A stretch of DNA of 28,764 bases from Micractinium sp. NFX-FRZ. Taxonomy: Eukaryota > Chlorophyta > Trebouxiophyceae > Chlorellales > Chlorellaceae. The first letter of the stretch is position 1; each line of letters begins with the position of its first letter. The DNA lies in contig JAPTJF010000620.1 in the NCBI GenBank assembly GCA_029339195.1, forward strand, positions 1 through 28,764. Direction: 5' to 3'. This document shows positions 19,701 through 27,116 of the stretch, piece after piece. Both the position numbers and the translations under genes were made by a program. The notes under the pieces are model-generated. The model was not told the DNA's origin. It did no database searches and worked only from the letters and a program-made list of their open reading frames with translations.

Positions 19701-22700
19701 GGTAAGTCAGTGGGCAGGCGCAGCTGTGCTGGAATCTGAGGTGGAAGGGAGGGCGGGAGCCATGCAGTTGCCCCAAGCAAGGTTGCCTGCAGTTGGCTGC
19801 CGTGCCCGCTATGTTGCAGGCGACCACGAGGCCTGTCAACTCCATGTACCACTACGCCCTGAAACCCTGCTGCGCCTGCTGTGCCTGCCACGCGTTTCCC
19901 TTCCTGCAGCGTGACTACGAGGAGATGCCGCTCAAGACCTTCTACCGCTACGCCCTCCCCCCGCTGCCCTCCGCCAGCAACGCCAGCGGCCCGCCGGGCG
20001 CCGCCGCCGCCGTGTTCAGCCGCCTGCCTCCCAACAAGGTGCTCACCCTGGGCATGGATGAGCCCGAGGCATGGTGAGAATTAGTTCATGGTAGGGGCAG
20101 CACATTGCTGGTCCCGGTTATGGGGCTGGGAGCATACAGTAGTGTTGGTCTGCTTCGAGGGGTGGGGTGTCCGTGTCGATGAGAACGGGCTGCCTCTCAA
20201 CAAGGTCCTTGCTCTAGGCAAGGTTGGCGGACGCATGCATGGTACGGCTTTGCTGCCTGTTGGGCGGCCCAGAGTGCACACATGCGCGGGATCCTTGTTT
20301 CCCGCTTTCCTCCAGCTTGTGGTGTTGGCCCCCCTCATCCCCACTCCTGCAGGCTTGTGGAGCCGGTGCGTGCCGAGCACGACCCGGACAATCTTTGACT
20401 ATTGGATCTGGACTATTCTGCGTGCCTCCATTTTTCAAGCTTTCATGTGTTACTCACTTTTTCTTGTGTTAACATCTGATACAGGCTGGTGGAGCCGGTG
20501 CGTGCCGAGCACGACCTGGACAACCTGCGGCTGGAGGAGCTGGGCCCCGGGGTGCCCGGCATGGAGGCGCTGTACGAGCTGGAGGCGCTGCTGCTGACGG
20601 GCATGTGCCTGGACCTGGCCTCCCTGCAGGCCCGCATACGCGACCAGGTGGGCGGTGCGATGTGTGTGTGTGTTTTCTTGGTGTTTCAACAGGTGGCGGA
20701 CCGGTGGACATGAACACAAAGTGGTTTCTTTGTGTTGTTTAATTAACTAACTGGTGTTTCTTGCTTGCTCTTGGATGCGCTGTGGTGGGTTGCAGCGCAG
20801 GGGTTGGTGGTTGTGTGGGGGGCGGCAGGTGCCCGATCGCCTCCCTGGTCTGCCCCCGCTCAGACGTGCACCCCCTGTGGCCCCCCTGCTCCGCCAACTG
20901 CCTTGCACCAAACCCGGCGGAGCACACCACAGCTGCCTCTCCCTGCCCCTCCCTGCCCGCTGCTGGTACGCCGCGCAGATCCACCCACGTGGCGTGCAGC
21001 TGCAGCTGCTGGCGCTGTCTGCCCCGCCCGCCGCCCCTCCCCTGGTGGACACCCTGGTCATGTCCAACCTGGGATACTTCCAGCTCAAGGCGCAGCCGGG
21101 GCTGTGGAAGCTCAAGCTGGCGCCAGGTCAGCACGCTCTGGGGAGGGTGGGGGGTGCGGGATGTCGTGGGACGTACGAGGGGCGGGAGCAGGGGGCTGGA
21201 GTGGGCGGGGTCAAGGGGGGAAGGGGCGCGGTGGGGGTTCCTGGGTGAAGTAGTAGTGACCAACAACGCGCTCTGCAGGATTGCCTGCCCGGCTCTCTCA
21301 ACCCCCACCCTCCCGCCCGCCCATCCACTGCCCGTCAATCGCGGTCATACCCTGATGCTTCCCCCGCTTGGCCTCACCCACCGCCCCTTGTTCTCCTCCC
21401 CTGGTCACACCCCTGCCTCGCCTGCAGGCCGCTCCCAGGAGCTCTACACCGTCGCCTCCTCTACGGGGGCCTCTGTGAGCGGGCAGAGGGCGGAGGCGGC
21501 GGTGGCGGGCGCGGACGCACACCAGGTGGGTGCGGGGGCATGCCGGGGTGTGCGGAGGGGTTGATACAGGGCGGCATGAGGCAGGGTTTGTGAAGGGATG
21601 TGTGCAGGCGTCTACAACCAGGGTTTGGGCAGGGGTGTGAGCGGAGGCCTGGGCGTACTGGGGGGCTGCGTGAAGGCCCAGGGCAAGTCCTCCGGGCAAG
21701 TCCTGCGCGGCGAGAGCTGCACGTGTCGTGCACGCTGCCAGGTGGTGTCAGCCTTGCTTCCTTGTTGTGCCTTGGCCCTATCCCGCCGCTGCCACCCTGC
21801 CGGTTGAATACGCACCTCCAGCTTTCTGTCATCTCAGGTCGCCCTCTCGCTGCATCCCGGCATGGCTCTCCCAACCAGCTTCACTAGCAAGCACAGCACA
21901 CACACTTGTTCCAGAGGGATTTCATGGAATGTGCCTAGCCTCTTCCCGTGTCACCGCAGGTCCCCGTGGCCCTCACCAGCTTCACGGGCAAGCACATGCA
22001 CCTGTTCCTGAGGAAGCACGCCGACAGGCTGGAGGAGGACATGCTGGAGGCGGCAGGCGCCAGCTCAGCAGCTGGACAGGAGGGCAGCGGTGAGCAACAG
22101 AGGGTGGGAGGTGTGTGCGGGAGGAGTGTTTGTTTCACGATGGCTCTTACAGGGTGTCCCCGCCGAGTCACTTGGGAGTCGTGTGTGCGTCCCCGCCCCT
22201 GCTTGCAAGCACCCACCCGCCTGGCAGCCCTCCCTGCCTCATCCCCAGCCCTCCCTCCCTCCCTGTCCTGGGCAACCCACCTCCACCGCAGAGGGCGCTG
22301 CCGCTGCCGGCAAGGGCTCCCTGTGGAGCAAGGTCTCCTCCTGGGGGGTCAAGGGCGGCGCGGCGGCGGAGGGTGGCGACGCCGTTGCCGAGGACGGGCG
22401 CATCCACATCTTCACCGTGGCTTCGGGGCACATGTGAGGGAGGGGCGGCAGGGCACAGCCTTCAGGTTCCCAGCACGTGCAGCTTCAGAGGAAGCTTCAG
22501 ATCCCCTGTCAAGGGAGGGGGGGGACGAGGAACGTGCACTTTTGTGAGTCGTGGGGCATGCTAGGCAGGGCGGGCCCTGCAGGCTGCGGCTTGGTCCAGT
22601 CTCTGCTGCCCACCTAGGACTGCCAGGGAAAACTGCGCCCATCACGTCTCTTTGGCCCCATGCTGCCAGGCCCCTCCTTTTGCTCACTCAGACCTTCGAT

Positions 22701-25700
22701 TGCCTGCCCCCCACCCCCCTCCCGCACACAGGTACGAGCGGCTGCAGAAGATCATGGTGCTGTCGGCCATCAAGCGCACCCGCGCGCGCGTCAAGTTCTG
22801 GTTCATCAAAAACTACATGAGCCCGCAGGTGGGGGTTTGCAGGGGGGGGGGGGGGGCATCAAAAACTACATGAGCCAGCAGGTGGGGGGTGGGGTGGAGG
22901 GGGGGGGGGGGGCACCCTGTGGGCATATGCTCGCGAGAGGCACAAGGTCCCGCTGCTAGCAAAGGGGTTTGTGTGCAAGCTTGTGTAGTCGGCGTCATGT
23001 GTAGTGGTGAAGTGAAGGGCAGCCCAGGGGTTGGTGTTGTGGTGGGTGGTCCCCTGGCCCTACCTTCACGCCCCTGCCACCTGTCCCCACCTGTCGTCCT
23101 CCCGCCTGACACCTGCTGCGCCGCCCTCCCGCAGATGAAGGCGTTTGTGCCCTACATGGCCAAGAAATACGATTTCGACTACGAGTGAGTGCAGCAGGGG
23201 AGAAGGGCGGGGAGGAGGGCGGTTTATGAAGACGCCGCTCATTGGCGAGGAGGGGGTGGCAACAGGTGGTACATAGCATGCATGCCTGCCCGCCCACCCT
23301 CAAGGCCCCCGCCCACCTCTCAAGCTTGGACTCGTGCCGCCCTCTCCCACGCCGCTGATGCACGCATGCGCCTGATAACACCCATCACACATCCCCAAAC
23401 CCGCCACCCCCACCCCTTGCCCCGCCCAGATTTGTCACCTACAAGTGGCCCAGCTGGCTGCACAAGCAGACGGAGAAGCAGCGCATCATCTGGGCCTACA
23501 AAATCCTCTTCCTCGACGTCCTCTTCCCGCTGGGCCTCAAGAAGGTGGGCGGGGCGGGCGGGGCGGGCGGGCGGGTGGAGGATGATGTGGTCATGCCGGG
23601 GCCGCCTGTCCGGCCTGTCCGGCCTCGACCGATGGAGCCTAGGGGGTGCCTCACCTCTTTGTTTGGCCTCCCTACTCCCCCTCACACAAACAACACACAA
23701 AAGAATTTCCATTCGATTCCCCATCCCCGCAGGTCATCTTCTGCGACTCGGACCAGGTGGTGCGCGCCGACCTGCTGGAGCTGTGGAACATGGACCTGCA
23801 GGTGGGGGGGTGGGGGGGGGACGTGAGTGTATGGTTGTGGTTTGGTGGGTGGGTGGGATGGGGTGGGGGGAGGGGGGCCGGTTTGCGAGGGTGCACGTGC
23901 TATATTCTGGGCATGGCGGGTGGGAGGGATTAGCCTGCCCATGTGCACACCCACACTTGCACCTGCCCCCTCCCCCCCGCCGCCGCACCGCAGGGCGCCC
24001 CCTACGGCTACACCCCCTTCTGCGACAACAACCAGGACATGGAGGGCTTCCGCTTCTGGAAGCAGGCAAGTGGGGTGGGCTGCCCTGGGAATAGCAACAA
24101 AATATACGGTGGCATGGCAAGCATTGAGGGTAGGCATGCTTGCCAGGAGTTGAGAGCAGTGAAACCAGCGGTCGGCACATGCTGCACTTTCAGTGGGGCA
24201 GGGCGGTGGCGGGGGAGGTGCGGGGGAAGGAGGGGAGGGGGGAGGGGAGGCCCTGGCGGCTGGGTGGCGTCCAGCCTATCGCTCTGACCGCACGCTTCAT
24301 TCACACGCCGTCCCACACCCAACCCTGCAGCAGCCCACCTACCTTCCCACCCACCCACCTGCCCACCTCCCTCCCCCTGCCTGCTCCCCTCCCTGCGCGC
24401 CTACAGGGCTTCTGGCGGGACCACCTGCAGGGCAAGCCCTACCACATCTCGGCCCTCTACGTCATCGACCTGGAGCGCTTCAGGTGGGGGAACCGACGGT
24501 TCTGTATTTGGAGGTGTTTGAAGACGTGGGTTGGGTGGGGAAATTAAGAGTCGGATGTGCACGGGTGCAGCACGCTGTGCGCGATTGACGTAGTCTGCTT
24601 CAAATGGGCGTGTGTGGTGTATGGTGGTGCTTACCACCTCCCTCCACCTTCTCGTCCCATCGAACATTTGCACTGCCTGCAGGCAGATGGCTGCGGGCGA
24701 CCGGCTGCGGGTGATGTACGACGGGCTGAGCAAGGACCCCAACTCCCTGGCCAACCTGGACCAGGACCTGCCCAACTACGCCCAGGTGGGGCGGAACAGG
24801 TCGCAAGGGAAGAAAACAGGGGGGAAAGGGAGGCACGAAAGGGTAGGTTGAGGGGTTCAGCTGGGACCAGGACCTGCCCAACTATGCCCAGGTGAGGCGA
24901 AACAGGTTGACAGAGATTGCATTTTTGGAGAGGTTGCGCGGGCTCTCGGCGGCTGCCTGACCTGGACCAAGACCTGCCCAACTACGCCCAGGTGGGGCGA
25001 AACATGTTGAAATTTACCATGTTTGGTCAGGTTGAGCCGGAATTGGTGGCTGCCTGACCAACAGCGGGACCTGCCCAACTATGCCCAGGTTTGAGGAAGG
25101 CAGTAGCACGAGAGGGGCAGAGGATGGGGCCGCGGAGGGGGTGCACGGTGGCGGGGCAGGGTGCAGAGTGCATGTGGTGCAGCGGAGGACAGGACCGGGT
25201 CGGGTGCAGTAGAACAGGGAGGGCGGGATGCGCCATTCGCATAGGCAGGCAGGCAGGCCTTCCCAGCACCGTCTCTCTGACCGCTCACAACTACCGCCTC
25301 CTGCCCCTTCCCGGCCCCTGCCCTTCCTTCGCTGCAGCACGGCGTGCCCATCTTCAGCCTGCCCAGGGAGTGGCTGTGGTGCGAGACGTGGTGCGGCAAC
25401 GAGACGCGCCCACAGGTGGGTTCAAGGGCAGCTCACAGCGAGTTACACTTCGTTCCATTCATGGTTGAACCGTCACAGACCTTTTCTGAAGAAGCGCGTA
25501 CTGCCCACGTCCAACCTGTGCCACGACCCGCTGACCATGCACCCTTCTTGTCCTGAACTCATTTGTTTTCCCCATCATATAATGTTACATCCCCCGGCAG
25601 GCCAAGACCATCGACCTGTGCAACAACCCGCTGACCAAGGAGCCCAAGCTGCAGAGCGCGCGGCGCATCATCGCCGAGTGGCCCGACCTCAACCGGGAGG

Positions 25701-26193
25701 TGCAGGAGTTCACGGCAGCGGTGGACAGGGTGCAGGTGGGTGCCTGGACTAAATGGGTGTGGGTGTGGGTGTCTGTGTGTGTGGCGGGGGTGGGGGGTGG
25801 AGTGAGGGGAGCACGGTGGCGCCCCCGACTTTTCACAGAAAGTGCTGGGTGGTCACTGCCTTCTTTGGGGGGTAGAGTTCCAGTCCCAGAGGTGAGTGCA
25901 CCACAGGGGAGCAAAGCTCAACTGAGGGAGGACACACATGCCTTCCACACGCGACGTACATGCGACATAAGTTTCGGGTCCCGTGACCCTTCCCACCCCT
26001 GCAGCACGGCGAGATGACGGAGGCTCAGCTGATGGAGGATCAGAGCGCCTTCCACGTGAGGCTGCACCCCATGGTGGAGGGCAGCACGTGGACCAGCGAG
26101 GGCGGGGACACGCGGCAGGCTGCACAGCAGGCGCAGCAGGGCGAGGCGGCGGGAGCGCCAGAGGAGGCGCCGCACGACGCGTCGGAGCTGTGA
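10782..26193 (+). CDS. UGGT: UDP-glucose:glycoprotein glucosyltransferase (ER folding sensor)
   Basis: A 33-exon gene encoding about 1765 residues, somewhat longer than the usual 1500-1650. UGGT re-glucosylates misfolded N-glycoproteins in the ER lumen so that calnexin/calreticulin rebind them. Residues 1-28 are a signal peptide (hydrophobic core [17 protein letters not shown]). The large N-terminal part should form the thioredoxin-like folding-sensor domains, and the C-terminal GT24 catalytic domain is highly conserved. The C-terminus HDASEL is a loose version of an ER-retrieval signal. Exons match Arabidopsis EBS1 in order across the whole length. Exon coordinates are given under the two sub-regions. 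The gene is unusual for GC-type donors, one possible GA donor, and many introns containing decayed copies of exon edges. The exact ends of exons 4, 10 and 15 are uncertain. Confidence 0.95.
12508..12556 (+). repeat. Decayed copy of the end of UGGT exon 2 plus donor
   Basis: AAACATGAAG, TAATGTGCAGGA and GCGAGTGCT repeat, in order and spacing, the exon 2 end AAACATGGAG, CAATGCGCAGGA and GTGAGTGCT at 12383-12428. The donor GT has become GC-GAG context. The copy lies 80-130 bases into intron 2. Confidence 0.8.
13756..13797 (+). repeat. Decayed copy 1 of acceptor plus start of UGGT exon 6
   Basis: CCCCTGCAGTGCAGG and GCAGCAGTACCG resemble the true exon 6 edge CCCTGCAGTGGAGG and CTGCAGCGCTACGTG at 14064-14094. 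A usable CAG acceptor remains. The similarity is moderate. Confidence 0.6.
13848..13908 (+). repeat. Decayed copy 2 of the start of UGGT exon 6
   Basis: CTTCAG is followed by CTGCGTGCTCCCGGGGCCCC and AGTTCTTCTTCTGGTCCCAAC, which tracks exon 6 from CTACGTGCCCCCAGGCGCCC to AGTTCTTCCTGCTCAACGG. It lies about 200 bases upstream of the parent exon on the same strand. Confidence 0.75.
14348..14413 (+). repeat. Decayed copy of the 3' end of UGGT exon 6
   Basis: The copy starts with CTGGTCATGG and includes AACTTCCTGGGGGCGCTGCG then CGGGA, matching exon 6 at 14128-14190 (GACTTCCTGGGGGCGCTGCG). Overall agreement over about 60 bases is high. It lies 160 bases into intron 6. The donor has been lost (GAGGTG has become GACATC). 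Confidence 0.88.
15296..15340 (+). repeat. Short tandem repeat in UGGT intron 8
   Basis: ACTCTCCCACAACC recurs with a degenerate third unit just before the exon 9 acceptor. It supplies the pyrimidine-rich stretch of the intron. Confidence 0.75.
16456..16494 (+). repeat. Decayed copy of the end of UGGT exon 11 plus donor
   Basis: TGAGCTGGCGGT, CAGGCCTAGCGGG and the following GCAAG resemble the exon 11 end TGAGCTGGCGGT, CAGTGGCCTGGCGGG then TGAGAG at 16321-16355. It is in the following intron, on the same strand, about 110 bases downstream. Confidence 0.75.
17028..17085 (+). repeat. Decayed copy of acceptor plus start of UGGT exon 13
   Basis: GTGCGCAGAGGTCC, GGCGCTGTCTCCCGC and AACCTCC follow the true exon 13 start GCCGCAGAGATCC, GGCGCCATTTCCCGC and AACCCGC at 17162-17210. 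Translated, [11 protein letters not shown] stands against [15 protein letters not shown] acceptor is retained. Confidence 0.82.
17357..17396 (+). repeat. Decayed copy of the end of UGGT exon 13 plus donor
   Basis: GGCTTTGCGCGCA, CGGCGGCAAGACAGG and GTGGG match the exon 13 end GGCTTTGCACGCA, CCGGCGAGACAGGTGGG at 17233-17268. Exon 13 therefore has one copy on each side. Confidence 0.82.
19814..19866 (+). repeat. Decayed copy of acceptor plus start of UGGT exon 18
   Basis: TTGCAGGCGACCACGAGG, then CACTACGCCCT, follows the exon 18 start CTGCAGCGTGACTACGAGG and CGCTACGCCCT at 19904-19958. An intact CAG remains. Divergence in the middle is considerable. Confidence 0.72.
20186..20246 (+). repeat. 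Decayed copy of the end of UGGT exon 18 plus donor
   Basis: CTGCCTCTCAACAAGGTCCT and GCTCTAGGCA are followed by GCATGGTACG, matching the exon 18 end CTGCCTCCCAACAAGGTGCT, CCCTGGGCA and GCATGGTGAG at 20025-20078. A GT remains at the copied donor. Confidence 0.85.
20345..20398 (+). repeat. Near-identical copy of acceptor plus start of UGGT exon 19
   Basis: CTCCTGCAG is followed by 42 bases that match the exon 19 start (20485) at 39 positions, by eye. The reading frame follows the gene ([10 protein letters not shown]) but ends at a TGA about 47 bases in. The acceptor looks at least as strong as the real one (CTGATACAG). If used it would create a premature stop. Confidence 0.93.
21855..21918 (+). 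repeat. Decayed copy of the start of UGGT exon 22
   Basis: CATGGCTCTCCCAACCAGCT, TCACTAGCAAGCACA, then TTGTTCCAGAGGGA follow the exon 22 text CGTGGCCCTCACCAGCT, TCACGGGCAAGCACA and CTGTTCCTGAGGAA at 21965-22018. The copy lies 40-105 bases upstream of the exon in the same orientation. Confidence 0.8.
22804..22888 (+). repeat. 53-bp tandem duplication of the end of UGGT exon 24 plus donor
   Basis: A block of about 31 bases containing AAAACTACATGAGC, the donor and the first intron Gs (22804) recurs at 22857 with one difference in the copied part (CCGCAG has become CAGCAG). The two units are separated by a long G-run, and another G-run follows. This is the youngest-looking copy in the window. 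Confidence 0.95.
24115..24145. repeat. Perfect 10-bp inverted repeat in UGGT intron 28
   Basis: TGGCAAGCAT (24115-24124) and ATGCTTGCCA (24136-24145) are exact complements around an 11-base loop. It would form a stable RNA hairpin 50 bases inside the GC-AG intron after exon 28. Function is unknown. Confidence 0.75.
24759..25092 (+). repeat. Four-copy array of the end of UGGT exon 30 plus donor
   Basis: The exon end GACCTGCCCAACTACGCCCAG with its GT donor (exon ends 24785) recurs at about 24870-24893, 24970-24993 and 25068-25090 as GACCTGCCCAACTATGCCCAG-type copies, each still followed by GT. Copies two and three also share downstream intron bases (GGCGAAACA), and copies three and four share the upstream GGCTGCCTGACC. 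The period is about 95-110 bases. Repeated tandem duplication across the exon-intron junction explains it. Confidence 0.95.
25506..25549 (+). repeat. Decayed copy of the start of UGGT exon 32
   Basis: ACCTGTGCCACGACCCGCTG followed by ACCATG matches ACCTGTGCAACAACCCGCTG followed by ACCAAG at 25613-25638 in exon 32. It lies about 100 bases upstream of the exon within intron 31, on the same strand. The copied acceptor is no longer clear. Confidence 0.85.
25893..25956 (+). repeat. Decayed copy of the start of UGGT exon 33
   Basis: GCTCAACTGAGGGAGGA, then GCCTTCCAC, follow the order of GCTCAGCTGATGGAGGA and GCCTTCCAC in exon 33 (26026-26055). It lies about 110 bases upstream of its parent. The CACAG before it may be the old acceptor. 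Confidence 0.8.
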
Positions 26194-27116
26194 GGAGCGG
26201 CGGCTGCGAGGGCAGTGGCAGGGGCTGTGGTGTGCATGCTGTGCAGCGGCCTGCTGAGGCGCAGTTGCTGACGTGCCACCTGTCCCATGATCGCTCAGCT
26301 GTCTTCGTTTGTCCGCCTCCCCAAGGGGGCGTGATCATGATGTGACTGGATCCACTAGCCCCTTCTTGTGACAGTCCGCAGCAGTGCTTGATTAGGGGGC
26401 TCTGCCTGGCACCAGGGAGCAAGTCATTTGTGGGGGGGCCGCCCGGCGGATCCCTTGGCTGCCCTGCATTTTGCCAGCCAGTGGTGCTGTGCACGCGTGT
26501 GGAACTGTGTTCCCCTGGCATCGGCAGCCACCGCCTTGCTGCTCCTTGGCTGCCAACGGTGCGCAGCCCTCGTGTTCACTCTCTCGGCAAGATGCGGCAG
26601 CTTACAGTGGGTACAGCGGGATCAAGCTGGACAGAGTGCCTGCCCGCCGCTGTACAGTGGGTCAACTCACTCGGCAAGCCACGTCCGAGGCGCCAGCGAG
26701 CAACGAGAACAGCTGAGCAGAGTTGAGCATGAGGGGAAGCTGTATGGTAGTTTGTAGCACACGCAGTCAGACAGATGGGGCAGCAAACAAGTAAACAACC
26801 AGGACGAGAAGACTAGATTTCTAGCAGGAGGGCAGCCTGCAAGAGAGGGTAAGGGTGAAGTCGTACAGCGAGCTGGTCAAAACATACAGGGGAAGGCTTC
26901 ACATCGCTCCATGCAGTGCGCCGAGAAGCGGGCACGGGGCAAAGGGTGGCGGGAGCAGCAGGCGGTGCAGCCGTGGCGCAAGCAGGAGGCGAACCAGGAG
27001 CGGAGGAGCGGTGAAGTGGACCAGGGAGGCAGCAGGAGGGCCAGAAACAGCAGCGGTTGCAAGCAGCCTCACGTCCCGCACTCTCGCCCCACGCCATGGC
27101 GGTGCCCTGCATGCCC
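26194..27116. other. Convergent 3' regions of UGGT and the unidentified minus-strand gene
   Basis: This is noncoding; ORFs here have no recognisable protein features. A TTACA at 26602-26606 (TGTAA on the minus strand) may be the polyadenylation signal of the minus-strand gene, about 510 bases past its stop. No TGTAA was found for UGGT. Small repeated pieces containing CTCGGCAAG and ACAGTGGGT occur near 26583-26615 and 26650-26680. Confidence 0.45.
26602..26606 (-). terminator. Candidate TGTAA polyadenylation signal of the 203-residue protein gene
   Basis: On the minus strand the sequence reads TGTAA. It lies about 510 bases after the stop codon at 27117, a long but possible 3' UTR. Weak evidence on its own. 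Confidence 0.3.

Larger units (their letters stand above)
10782..22433 (+). other. UGGT: UGGT signal peptide and folding-sensor region, exons 1-23
   Basis: Exons: 10782-10952, 11640-12419, 12861-12974, 13130-13216, 13510-13585, 14072-14187, 14601-14738, 15060-15138, 15366-15545, 15774-16018, 16238-16349, 16589-16756, 17169-17261, 17638-18024, 18337-18431, 18723-18992, 19284-19640, 19910-20073, 20485-20647, 20979-21126, 21428-21525, 21960-22089 and 22292-22433. Phases agree at every junction. Recognisable UGGT blocks include the [14 protein letters not shown] stretch, [44 protein letters not shown]-type, [15 protein letters not shown] and APGRSQELY. Exon 3 adds an acidic Glu/Asp/Gly-rich loop. 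Exon 4 may instead end at a GT donor at 13304, adding 29 residues; exon 10 at a GT donor at 16043, adding 8; exon 15 at a weak GT at 18453, adding 7. Confidence 0.8.
22732..26193 (+). other. UGGT: UGGT GT24 catalytic domain and ER-retrieval tail, exons 24-33
   Basis: Exons: 22732-22828, 23135-23184, 23430-23544, 23733-23801, 23994-24065, 24407-24483, 24683-24785, 25338-25415, 25601-25735 and 26005-26193. This is the glucosyltransferase proper. Key blocks are [35 protein letters not shown], the metal/UDP-binding DSD (about D1530-D1532) in [31 protein letters not shown] and [11 protein letters not shown]. The order and residues match plant UGGT very closely, so the enzyme should be active. Exon 28 ends in a GC donor with full consensus (CAG|GCAAGT). 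The final exon is Gln/Glu/Ala-rich and ends in ASEL. Confidence 0.93.

Noticed and set aside
17043..23247. Shared 15-mer CGCCGCTCATTGGCG at 17043 and 23233
   Set aside because: Neither flank extends the match, and the first lies inside the exon 13 echo. It is most likely chance in GC-rich sequence.
24759..25092. Evenly spaced repeats after exon 30 resembling a CRISPR-like array
   Set aside because: The units are copies of an exon end with its splice donor in a plant-type gene. Spacers are not unique insertions, and there is no cas gene or prokaryotic context.
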